A stretch of DNA of 16,673 nt from Bacteroidales bacterium (GCA_018433265.1 JAHDRO010000399.1:1-16673); one strand, 5' to 3'. Shown: positions 1-6,438, counted from the first letter of the stretch. A program made the numbers and translations. Notes: generated from the letters alone by a model not told the origin.

Positions 1-482
1 ACACCGTTGGACTGGCCTTCGGTAGCCTCGATGACCAGTTTGAGGTTGGTCACGTCAGCGGGAACGGCGTCCAGCTTGAAGGTGAAAGCGCTGCCGGTGC
101 AGACGATGGTGCAGGCACCCGGAGTCTCGACACCCACGAGGGTGGGCGGAGTGGTGAGAGCGGAACCGCCGCAAGCGACGATCCAGTAGTTCAGGCGAGT
201 GAAGAGATTCGCGCCCGAAATCTTGCCCTTGGTACCGAGGACGGACTTGGCCTCCTGGCTCAGGGCGAGTTTGTTCCAAGCCAGGATCTGCTCGTTCGTC
301 AGACTGCGCCACATGGTGGTGAGCCTCTTGAACACAGCCTTGACCTGTGCCTGGTCAGAGGTACGGACACTGCCGCCGTATCCGCGGTTGCGGATGTACT
401 TGCGGTTCTTCACTTTCGCAGCGGTCACGCCCTTGGCGCTGCCGCTCATCTCCTCAAAGGCGATGGAAGGAATGTACTTCAT
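1..482 (-). CDS. Uncharacterised cassette protein, N-terminal part (cut by left edge); paralogue of the gene at 1294-2352
   Basis: The reading frame opens at an ATG (482-480) and stays open for 160 codons to the left edge, so the C-terminus is missing. I do not recognise the function. The first 98 residues align without gaps with the protein from 1294-2352: 40 identities by hand count, including PSIAF (5-9), SGSAKGVTA (13-21), R27, TSxQ (41-44), W58, LTxxQxLxW (61-69), LA (72-73), ISGxNL (88-93) and RLN (96-98). A second shared block is KLVI....GQSxG near residues 148-160. At DNA level the two copies differ at many third positions, so the duplication looks old and protein-selected. There is no signal peptide or obvious membrane segment in the visible part. 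Codons are GC-rich, unlike genes right of 2,800. The TxxQ...W..LTxxQ..W pattern recalls small phage or prophage proteins of Bacteroidota; that link is from memory and unproven. Confidence 0.75.
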   Translation of the reverse strand, partial: MKYIPSIAFEEMSGSAKGVTAAKVKNRKYIRNRGYGGSVRTSDQAQVKAVFKRLTTMWRSLTNEQILAWNKLALSQEAKSVLGTKGKISGANLFTRLNYWIVACGGSALTTPPTLVGVETPGACTIVCTGSAFTFKLDAVPADVTNLKLVIEATEGQSNG

Positions 483-548
483 AGCTAAAAAAGTTTTTAA
501 TAGGTTAAGTAATAAGTATTTATGATGTTCATAATCTATTTCTCCCCG
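483..548 (-). other. AT-rich 66-bp spacer between cassette genes
   Basis: This spacer is strongly AT-rich inside an otherwise GC-rich block. It separates the stop of the 245-residue gene from the start of the third cassette gene, whereas the first two genes are only 7 nt apart. On the minus strand the sequence just before the ATG is an A/T-rich leader without a Shine-Dalgarno sequence, as usual in Bacteroidota. I see no clear TAnnTTTG box or strong hairpin, so whether the third gene has its own promoter is undecided. Confidence 0.4.
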
Positions 549-1286
549 TTATTCGCCATCCCTCACGAGGAAGGCGAAGATGAATGGATCATATCCGGTG
601 CTTTCGAAACCGCTCATTCTCTCCGGGCAGGTGAACATTCCGTTCTCCACGTGGGCCAGCGAGAATCCGTTGACAGAAGGATTGTACTGGTTGGAGCCTC
701 CGAGGAAAGGAACATCCGCGTTCACATCCGTAGGGAAATCCCCCATCTGCGCTTCCCACGGCTGGTTCCGGTAAGAGTAGGAGCAGCTCGAGAACTGCAT
801 ATGGAGAAACACCCAGTGTTCGAATATGACGCAGAAGGTGTCGGAACTCCAATAAAGGTAGCGTGTCTCTTGGGTCATATTGATGCGTGTCCTGGTTCCC
901 TTGATGGGATTACCCGGCTGATTGAGCGTCGGATAGAGTGCCTGGATGAAGATGGTAATCTCGCCCTTATCGTCGAAATTGGTGAACTTCTCCAGACAGA
1001 TCGTATTCTTGTCTTTAATCCACGTTTTAATGGCCGTACCACCGTCATTGTTCCAGGTATAGGAAGAATACACGTAGCGGTCTTGGAACGTCAATATGGC
1101 GCCCGCAACGGCACTCCTGTTGATGCTGAGGTCCGGGACATATATCTCAAGTGTATCCACGCCTTGATAAGCTGCATTCGTGGGGTCGTAGGAAAACTTG
1201 GCGTTGAGAACAACGTAGTTCTCCGCCTGGTAGTCCTTGAACTGGATGGAGCCTGCTCCGAAGTTATTTCCTGTACTGTTGAACAT
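549..1286 (-). CDS. Uncharacterised 245-residue protein, middle gene of the GC-rich cassette
   Basis: A full-length frame from ATG (1286-1284) to TAA (551-549), starting 7 nt after the stop of the preceding cassette gene, so the two are almost certainly co-transcribed. I do not recognise the family. The protein has no signal peptide or membrane segment. Residues about 15-125 alternate hydrophobic and polar residues in a way that suggests beta strands, with phrases such as YQGVDTLEIYVPDLS and GEITIFIQALYP. The second half is rich in Tyr, Phe, Trp and Cys and ends with an aromatic/acidic tail. It lacks the SGSAKGVTA signature of its two neighbours, so it is not a third copy. The position between two paralogues suggests a shared assembly or shared export route; a virion or appendage component is my guess. 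The plus strand carries a long overlapping frame (522-1328), judged a shadow of high-GC codons. Confidence 0.65.
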   Translation of the reverse strand: MFNSTGNNFGAGSIQFKDYQAENYVVLNAKFSYDPTNAAYQGVDTLEIYVPDLSINRSAVAGAILTFQDRYVYSSYTWNNDGGTAIKTWIKDKNTICLEKFTNFDDKGEITIFIQALYPTLNQPGNPIKGTRTRINMTQETRYLYWSSDTFCVIFEHWVFLHMQFSSCSYSYRNQPWEAQMGDFPTDVNADVPFLGGSNQYNPSVNGFSLAHVENGMFTCPERMSGFESTGYDPFIFAFLVRDGE

Positions 1287-1293
1287 GGCCGTA

Positions 1294-2352
1294 TCAATAG
1301 AGGATGCCCGGGCCGAAGACCTCGGTAGGTTTCACATAGTAGCCGCCACGGTGGGCAAAGGTGATAGAGGTGCCATCCCAGCTGGAGTTGCGCAGCCAGA
1401 TGATGTAAGACTGTGCGGCAAGGCCGGCATTGCCCTCTCCCATGCCGCGGGCAAGAGCCATACTGGTGCCGATGCAATCCGAAGGAAGTTCATCTTCGAG
1501 GTATGCTTCGGACGAAGCGACATTGCTATGGCCAAGGCAAACTGTATCGAAGGAGATGACCGGAGCGCCGGTGGAGAAGTCCACGTCACATTCGGATACG
1601 TGGCTTTCAGGCTTAAGGTCGGCCATCGTTATCTTGTTGCGCTTGACGTAACCCTCAGCCTCGGCTTCAGCTTCAGTCTCGCAGACCTTGCTGTCGTAGG
1701 TGGTCTGGCCCGTGAACCCGGTCTCAGGATCAAGCCAGTACATTTCGAGGAAGACCTTCTCGCCCACTGCCGGTTTCACACCGATGGTCTTGAAATAGAG
1801 ATAGGTCATGTCGGCATCGCCCCAATCATCCTCCATACCCGGAGAGAGGATGACGGTCTTGCTCCAGGCGTTCGATACACCGGCAGACTGACCGGCGGAC
1901 ATCTTGATGACCAGTTTGTATCCAGCCTCGTGCGTGATTCCCTTGATGACGATGTTCTTCGTAGTCACCCAGAGTTTGTCATACACCACGTTGGGAAGGC
2001 ATACGAGCTGCTCGGGCGCATCGTGAAGGATAGACTCCCCTGCCATCGTCCTGCTCACGTTGAGGCGGATGTAAAGATTGAGTCCGCTTATCTGGGCGGC
2101 CTGCCCGAACACCGACTGTCCGGAGGTGTGTTCAGCGAGGTGGTCCCACCCGAGCATCTGGGCTTCGGTCAGGGTCTTCCAGGACTTCGTTATCTTAGAC
2201 ATCGACGCACGGCGGGCAACTTGGGCGGAAGTCGCTACTCCGGTCGGAAAGCACTTCAAGGAAAGGATGCTACGGCCGCCTACCTGGCGAGCCGTAACAC
2301 CCTTTGCCGACCCAGAGAATCCCCCGAAAGCGATGGAAGGAAGTGCAATCAT
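1294..2352 (-). CDS. Uncharacterised 352-residue protein with a conserved ~98-residue N-terminal domain, first gene of the GC-rich cassette
   Basis: The frame runs from ATG (2352-2350) to a stop at 1294. Residues 1-98 form the module shared with the third cassette gene (PSIAF at 5-9, SGSAKGVTA at 13-21, TSAQ at 41-44, W58, LTEAQMLGW at 61-69, ISG at 88-90, RLN at 96-98); KLVIK...GQSAG at 146-158 is also shared. The remainder (about 160-352) has a DPETGFTG stretch, a low-complexity acidic patch (CETEAEAEAEG) and a Gly/aromatic-rich end. No signal peptide or transmembrane helix is visible. It is first in the cassette and lies about 50 nt downstream of a good Bacteroidota-type promoter. A 412-codon plus-strand frame covers the same DNA, but the paralogy exists only in this minus-strand frame, so this is the coding strand. 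The shape of the shared domain recalls uncharacterised prophage proteins; function unknown. Confidence 0.75.
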   Translation of the reverse strand: MIALPSIAFGGFSGSAKGVTARQVGGRSILSLKCFPTGVATSAQVARRASMSKITKSWKTLTEAQMLGWDHLAEHTSGQSVFGQAAQISGLNLYIRLNVSRTMAGESILHDAPEQLVCLPNVVYDKLWVTTKNIVIKGITHEAGYKLVIKMSAGQSAGVSNAWSKTVILSPGMEDDWGDADMTYLYFKTIGVKPAVGEKVFLEMYWLDPETGFTGQTTYDSKVCETEAEAEAEGYVKRNKITMADLKPESHVSECDVDFSTGAPVISFDTVCLGHSNVASSEAYLEDELPSDCIGTSMALARGMGEGNAGLAAQSYIIWLRNSSWDGTSITFAHRGGYYVKPTEVFGPGILY

Positions 2353-2401
2353 AGTTTAAGTATATCTAATATCAAAAGTCGATTCTCATTCAACTCTTGC
2401 A

Positions 2402-2432
2402 CAAATATACAAAACTATTTTCTAATTAACAA
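2402..2432 (-). promoter_or_regulatory. Bacteroidota-type promoter for the GC-rich cassette
   Basis: On the minus strand TATATTTG (2409-2402) matches the TAnnTTTG -7 box exactly. A TTG at 2432-2430 lies 20 nt upstream, where the -33 element (TTTG or TTG) is expected. The predicted transcript would start about 45 nt before the ATG at 2352. The A/T-rich leader with no Shine-Dalgarno sequence fits the phylum. The promoter is host-type even though the genes it serves are GC-rich. Confidence 0.55.
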
Positions 2433-2714
2433 TCAACTAATTACACATATTTACCTAAACCAAAACAAGAAGTAAACAACCCGAAACAAACGGACAAGGG
2501 AGGAACCTGCCCGGAACGATCCGCGCCATGCGTTTGTCCTCAATCGAGTCTTTTGTTGATGCTTACCATTCGCTCAGAGCCTGGCCACACTCCTTGCCCG
2601 TCTGAAGATTTTTTCCGATATTTGCGTTGGTCGATTCGCTCTCAAATTCAGTCCGGTTTAGTGACAAGTGATACCCGTTTTTTCTGAACCATATTTGAAC
2701 CACGAACGACTTAA

Positions 2715-2733
2715 CTAATTGATTATCAATTAG
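2715..2733. repeat. Perfect 19-bp palindrome (9-bp arms, 1-bp centre)
   Basis: CTAATTGAT-T-ATCAATTAG reads the same on both strands apart from the central base. It sits about 150 bp before the GHL10 gene and about 360 bp before the cassette start. It could be an operator for a dimeric regulator, a recombinase or attachment core, or a common Bacteroidota intergenic motif. It has no T-tract after it, so a terminator is unlikely. Confidence 0.6.
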
Positions 2734-2885
2734 ATTTATAGACTGTATCGGAAAGTAACCTGGTGCAACCACTCAAAACCCTGTATATCCACGTTCAATA
2801 ATAGTCAATTAATTATTTTTGTTTGTTAACTATTTTCACAAAATTTGTAATTAATAATTTGTCCCTTTGATTATAACCTAAACTA

Positions 2886-4352
2886 ATGAAAAACAAAAGA
2901 TTATTTTACACAAGATTGCTGGTGCTTTCTTTCATGTCATTTTTTGTTCTTTCTTGTTCAAAAGATGATAACCCGTCTTCTGAGCCGGAAGAGGAATTAT
3001 CGCTTCAGTTTAATCCATCTACTGACAATATTATTTTGAAACATGAGTTCAGAGCAGCCTGGCTTACAACTGTTGGAAATTATGACTGGCCTGTTAGAGG
3101 AGCTTCTGCTGCCTCTCAAAGTGCAGCGTTGGTTTCTATTATTGAACAGTTGAAAAATTTGAACTTTAATGTTATTTTGTTTCATGTAAGGCCTACCTCT
3201 GATGCATTTTACAGGTCAAATCTGGTGCCATGGTCTTATTATTTAACTGGTACTCAGGGAATAGATCCAGGTTTTGATCCTCTGGCTGTAGCTATTGAAG
3301 AGGCACACAGACGCGGAATGGAAGTACATGCCTGGCTCAATCCATATAGAATTGGCTCCACCTCTATCACTTTAGCTTCCAACCACCCGGCTGTTCTTCA
3401 TCCTGAGTGGTGTATCGTTTATGAAAATAACAGATATCTGGATCCAGGATTGCCTGCAGTGAAAACTCATCTTAGAGAAGTTGTTACTGAAATTATTCAT
3501 AATTATAATGTTGACGGTATCCATTTCGACGATTATTTTTACCCTGCTGGAGCGAAGTCTGCAACCAATCCGTTTGGATTTAATGATCAGGCGACATATA
3601 ATACATATGGTGGAGGAAAAAATCTGGATGCATGGAGAGAGGCCAATGTGGATGAGATGGTACAAGATATTGGTAATACAGTTAAATCCTTAAATCCCAA
3701 AGTACTTTATGGCATATCACCTCAGGGGAAACAGGAAAATTCCATGACTGTTTATGCTGATGCACAGTCGTGGCTTCAGCAACGTTTGGTAGATTATCTT
3801 GCTCCTCAAATTTATTGGCAAATAGGACATCCTACTGCAGATTTTGCAACCGTTTTAAGTTACTGGAATGCAAATGCCAACGGTGTACCAATTATTCCCG
3901 GTATTGCAGCATATAAATTTGAAGATCCATATATTCTTAGCGAGTTTCTCAACGAAATTTCACTAAGTAGATCCTATGCCAGTGTTGCCGGTAACTGTTG
4001 GTTTAGGGTTGCACATATATTTAATCCTGCTCTAAGTTCTTATATCGCCTACACTATTTATCATTACAAGAGTCTTGTCCCGAAAATTGGATCCGATTCT
4101 TCAACACCTTTTCCTGCTGCACCTGAATTTTCTGTAACTATCAAGGCTGTAACATGGAATTATGTGCCGAATGCTACCTCTTATGCTGTTTATGAGCTTG
4201 AAAGAATAGGGAAAAGTTCAAAATGGAATGCAAATTGCAGACAAATTGGCACAAGTTTAACCTTTCAGGGGAATAGTGGAAAAAATTATTTTGTTATAGC
4301 TGTAAATGGAAGAGAAAAATCTTTAATTTCTAATATTGTTTATATTCCTTAA
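2886..4352 (+). CDS. GHL10-family (DUF187) glycosyl-hydrolase-like lipoprotein
   Basis: A 488-residue lipoprotein. Residues 1-24 are a type II signal peptide ending in the lipobox VLSC, with lipidated Cys24; the SKDDNP after it is acidic and fits the Bacteroidota signal that sends lipoproteins to the outer-membrane surface. The GHL10 domain covers about 53-360: EFRAAWLTTVGNYDWP (54-69), VRPTSDAFY (101-109), PWSYYLTG (115-122), AHRRGMEVHAWLNPYR (140-155), DGIHFDDYFYP (210-220) and DYLAPQIYW (303-311). A beta-rich, FN3-like tail covers about 405-488. E. coli DigH (YddW) of this family cleaves peptidoglycan strands stripped of stem peptides; a similar cell-wall or glycan role here is inference, since Bacteroidota members are mostly untested. 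The start is fixed by the signal peptide. The stop is only 10 nt before umuD, which suggests a shared transcript. Confidence 0.88.
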   Translation: MKNKRLFYTRLLVLSFMSFFVLSCSKDDNPSSEPEEELSLQFNPSTDNIILKHEFRAAWLTTVGNYDWPVRGASAASQSAALVSIIEQLKNLNFNVILFHVRPTSDAFYRSNLVPWSYYLTGTQGIDPGFDPLAVAIEEAHRRGMEVHAWLNPYRIGSTSITLASNHPAVLHPEWCIVYENNRYLDPGLPAVKTHLREVVTEIIHNYNVDGIHFDDYFYPAGAKSATNPFGFNDQATYNTYGGGKNLDAWREANVDEMVQDIGNTVKSLNPKVLYGISPQGKQENSMTVYADAQSWLQQRLVDYLAPQIYWQIGHPTADFATVLSYWNANANGVPIIPGIAAYKFEDPYILSEFLNEISLSRSYASVAGNCWFRVAHIFNPALSSYIAYTIYHYKSLVPKIGSDSSTPFPAAPEFSVTIKAVTWNYVPNATSYAVYELERIGKSSKWNANCRQIGTSLTFQGNSGKNYFVIAVNGREKSLISNIVYIP

Positions 4353-4362
4353 TTCTTAATTT

Positions 4363-4794
4363 ATGATAAATCCAGACATGGAATTTTTTTCTCCCGAAAT
4401 TTCTGAACCATTGCAAATTCCTGTAGCAGGCAGTTTTGTACATGCCGGTTTTCCTTCACCTGCCGAGAATTTTATAGAGAATAAACTTGATTTGAACAGT
4501 GCTCTTGTCAAAAATCCATCTGCCACTTTTTTTGCCAGAGTTCATGGAGACAGCATGATAGGTGAAGGGATTGATGATGGTGATTTGCTTATAATTGATA
4601 AATCGGTAGTTCCATATGATGGAGCCATCGCTGTATGTTGTCTCGATGGAGAGTTCACACTTAAGACGGTACATATCATGTCTGACAGCATACTTCTTGT
4701 TCCTTCAAACAGCAAGTTTAAACCTATTAAAGTCAATAAAGATGAAGAGTTTATGATTTGGGGTGTAGTAAGATATATTATCAAAAAAAGATGA
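4363..4794 (+). CDS. umuD: UmuD-like S24 peptidase, subunit precursor of the error-prone polymerase V-type complex
   Basis: A 143-residue LexA/UmuD family protein. In E. coli, RecA filaments trigger self-cleavage of UmuD and the shortened dimer joins UmuC to form polymerase V. Here the scissile bond is most likely Ala28-Gly29, followed by FPSPAENF, which matches the CGFPSPA context of E. coli UmuD with Ala in place of Cys. The Ser-Lys dyad is visible: Ser64 in VHGDSMIG (60-67) and Lys101 in GEFTLKTV (96-103). The C-terminal MIWGVVRYIIK is the usual end of the fold. There is no DNA-binding N-terminal domain, which separates it from LexA. An alternative start is Met6 (4378). The gene follows the GHL10 gene by 10 nt and its stop overlaps the next start (ATGA). 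No SOS operator was recognised, because no LexA box is known to me for this lineage. Confidence 0.92.
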   Translation: MINPDMEFFSPEISEPLQIPVAGSFVHAGFPSPAENFIENKLDLNSALVKNPSATFFARVHGDSMIGEGIDDGDLLIIDKSVVPYDGAIAVCCLDGEFTLKTVHIMSDSILLVPSNSKFKPIKVNKDEEFMIWGVVRYIIKKR

Positions 4795-5204
4795 AAGAAA
4801 TAAAATATGATTACATAATAAAGTTAACGTTCTACTTATACATATTAACAGTACTTTCTCTCATGTTATTTTCAATTAACGTTAGTGATATTAATGTTCC
4901 TAAAGAGATAATGGGTATAGCCATAGACAAAGTTGTTCATTTCCTGATCTTTTTTCCATACCCCTTTTTGCTTTATGTGTCTTTTAAAAGAAAATTCAAA
5001 GCTAATGTATCTTTTTTCTTGTGGGTAATCATACCATTGTCAGGTATTTTCTTTGCTGTTGCCACTGAATTTCTTCAATCGCTCAATCCAGACAGAAGCT
5101 TTGAACTCTCAGACATGGCCGCCAATGTTTCTGCCATAGTATCAGCATCTGTAATCTCCAGTATTTTTCACTATTTCCATGTTTGGTCTCGCAGATTGCA
5201 ATAG
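4791..5204 (+). CDS. VanZ-like family membrane protein
   Basis: A 137-residue integral membrane protein with four hydrophobic segments at about 10-28, 47-64, 73-92 and 111-130. VanZ-family signatures are present: DKxxH (46-50) at the start of the second segment, ATEFLQ (91-96) ending the third, then R102, the LSDMAAN stretch (106-112) and the fourth helix. I chose the ATG at 4791 because it overlaps the umuD stop as ATGA, and the protein then begins with a short charged leader; an ATG further upstream at 4758 would overlap umuD by 37 nt. The reaction of VanZ proteins is unsettled; the founding member gives low-level teicoplanin resistance. It overlaps the umuC start by 26 nt, so it is wedged inside the polymerase V operon and translation is probably coupled. 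Confidence 0.85.
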   Translation: MKEIKYDYIIKLTFYLYILTVLSLMLFSINVSDINVPKEIMGIAIDKVVHFLIFFPYPFLLYVSFKRKFKANVSFFLWVIIPLSGIFFAVATEFLQSLNPDRSFELSDMAANVSAIVSASVISSIFHYFHVWSRRLQ

Positions 5205-6438
5205 TTTTTTTGTCAGTTGTGAAAGAGTATTTGCTCCATTTTTGTGGGACAAGCCTGTTATAGTTTTAAGCAACAATGACGGTTGTGTCGTGTCTCGTTC
5301 AAAGGAAGCAGTGGCATTGGGGATTAGAATGGGACAGCCCATTTTTCAAATCAGAGATTTAGTAAAAGCAAATGGTGTTTACGTATTCTCCTCCAATTAT
5401 GTTCTTTATGGTGACATGTCTCATAGAGTAATGGAAACTTTGAGGGATAATGTCCCTTCAATTGAGGTGTACTCTATTGATGAGGCGTTTTTAGATTTAA
5501 GAGGTATTGAATTATCGGAACTGGATTTATTTGGCAAAGATTTAGCCTACAAGGTTAAAAAAAATACTGGCATACCAATAAGCGTTGGAATTTCTCACAC
5601 AAAGACGCTGGCTAAAATTGCCAGTAAAATTGCAAAAAAAGATTCTAAATTACACGGAGCCTGTTTTTTGCGTGATGAAACAGATATTAGAAATGTTTTA
5701 AAAACTTTCCCTGTTTCTGAGATATGGGGAATTGGAAGAGAGTACTCTAAAATGTTGGTAAAAAACAATATAATGACTGCTTATGACTTTTTACTTGCAT
5801 CGCCACAATGGGTAAAGGAGAAAATGAGCATTGTTGGTTTGAGGACATGGAGAGAGCTGCATTCAGAATCATGTATTAGTTTTGAAGAGAGTATTAAAGA
5901 TAAAAAACAGATATGTGTTAGCAGAAGTTTTTCAAGGGAATTATCTGATATTGAAGAGCTATCACAAGCTGTAGCAACATTTGCTACACGTGCTGCAGCT
6001 AATCTCAGAAAACAAAATTCTGTCTGCTATTCCATTCATGTTTTTATTTTGACTAATCAATTCAAGGAAGGAGTTTATCCATATTATAGAAGTTCTATTG
6101 TTACACAAGAATTTCCTACTGACAGTACGATTAAGATTGTTAAAGGCTCTATTGAGGCACTTGTTAAAATTTATAGAAAAGAATATTCCTATAAAAAAGC
6201 AGGAGTTGTTTTAATGGATATTTCAAAAAAAGATAATACTCCATCAGATATTTTTTATAATGACGAGATGCAGAAACATAACTATCTAATGAAAGCGTTG
6301 GATGACATAAATTCTCGTTTTGGAGACAATACTCTTGTTACTGCTACCCAGGGAGTTAACAAGCTCATAACATTCTCAAATTATCTGTCCAAAAAGTATA
6401 CAACTTCCTGGGATGATATCATTGAAATAAAAATTTAA
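5179..6438 (+). CDS. umuC: UmuC-like Y-family DNA polymerase (polymerase V catalytic subunit)
   Basis: A 419-residue Y-family translesion polymerase, acting with cleaved UmuD across DNA damage. Palm and finger motifs: LADCNSFFVSCE (4-15) with metal ligand Asp6 and Phe11 at the expected steric-gate position (Tyr11 in E. coli UmuC), SNNDGCVVSRS (31-41), and YSIDEAFLDL (98-107) with catalytic Asp101 and Glu102. A helix-hairpin-helix lies around WGIGREYSKMLVKN (183-196). The little finger follows from about 243. The C-terminal YTTSWDDI (407-414) fits the UmuC-specific DUF4113 tail. The clamp-binding site expected near 355-360 reads SDIFY, a weak match to QxxLF. Length is normal for UmuC. The start, inside the VanZ gene, is supported by alignment to UmuC from residue 1. 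Its last 20 nt overlap the 3' end of the opposing amylase gene. Confidence 0.93.
   Translation: MFGLADCNSFFVSCERVFAPFLWDKPVIVLSNNDGCVVSRSKEAVALGIRMGQPIFQIRDLVKANGVYVFSSNYVLYGDMSHRVMETLRDNVPSIEVYSIDEAFLDLRGIELSELDLFGKDLAYKVKKNTGIPISVGISHTKTLAKIASKIAKKDSKLHGACFLRDETDIRNVLKTFPVSEIWGIGREYSKMLVKNNIMTAYDFLLASPQWVKEKMSIVGLRTWRELHSESCISFEESIKDKKQICVSRSFSRELSDIEELSQAVATFATRAAANLRKQNSVCYSIHVFILTNQFKEGVYPYYRSSIVTQEFPTDSTIKIVKGSIEALVKIYRKEYSYKKAGVVLMDISKKDNTPSDIFYNDEMQKHNYLMKALDDINSRFGDNTLVTATQGVNKLITFSNYLSKKYTTSWDDIIEIKI

Larger units (their letters stand above)
2353..2885. other. 533-bp divergent intergenic region between the GC-rich cassette and the GHL10-umuDC operon
   Basis: It contains the cassette promoter (2402-2432), a GC-richer segment at about 2481-2660, a 19-bp palindrome (2715-2733) and an AT-rich leader before the gene at 2886. 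For that plus-strand gene, TATTTTTG at 2814-2821 fits a -7 box, but no good -33 element sits at the right distance, so it is a weak candidate. A 69-codon minus-strand frame (2563-2772) spans the palindrome; it has no recognisable domain and I do not call it a gene. I see no tRNA, terminator or CRISPR repeat. The composition change across this region could mark an insertion boundary. Confidence 0.5.

Noticed and set aside
522..1328. 268-codon plus-strand open frame
   Set aside because: It is antisense to the 245-residue gene, which sits 7 nt from its cassette neighbour on the minus strand. The plus-strand product is a Val/Arg/Gly/Glu-rich shadow typical of GC-rich codons.
1237..2475. 412-codon plus-strand open frame
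   Set aside because: It is antisense to the minus-strand 352-residue gene. The paralogy with the third cassette gene exists only in the minus-strand frame, and the predicted plus-strand protein shows no domain or normal composition. It also runs past the gene into the AT-rich promoter.
2492..2539. Inverted GGACAA...TTGTCC as a possible hairpin or terminator
   Set aside because: Arms are only 6 bp with a 36-nt loop and no T-tract.
2660..2700. Minus-strand GTGGTTCAAATA resembling a tRNA T-loop (possible tRNA end or attachment site)
   Set aside because: No acceptor, D or anticodon stems could be paired around it, and no integrase lies in the window.
4758..4793. Longer N-terminus for the VanZ-like protein from the ATG at 4758
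   Set aside because: It would overlap umuD by 37 nt and add a charged, non-family segment; the ATGA overlap start at 4791 is the better choice.
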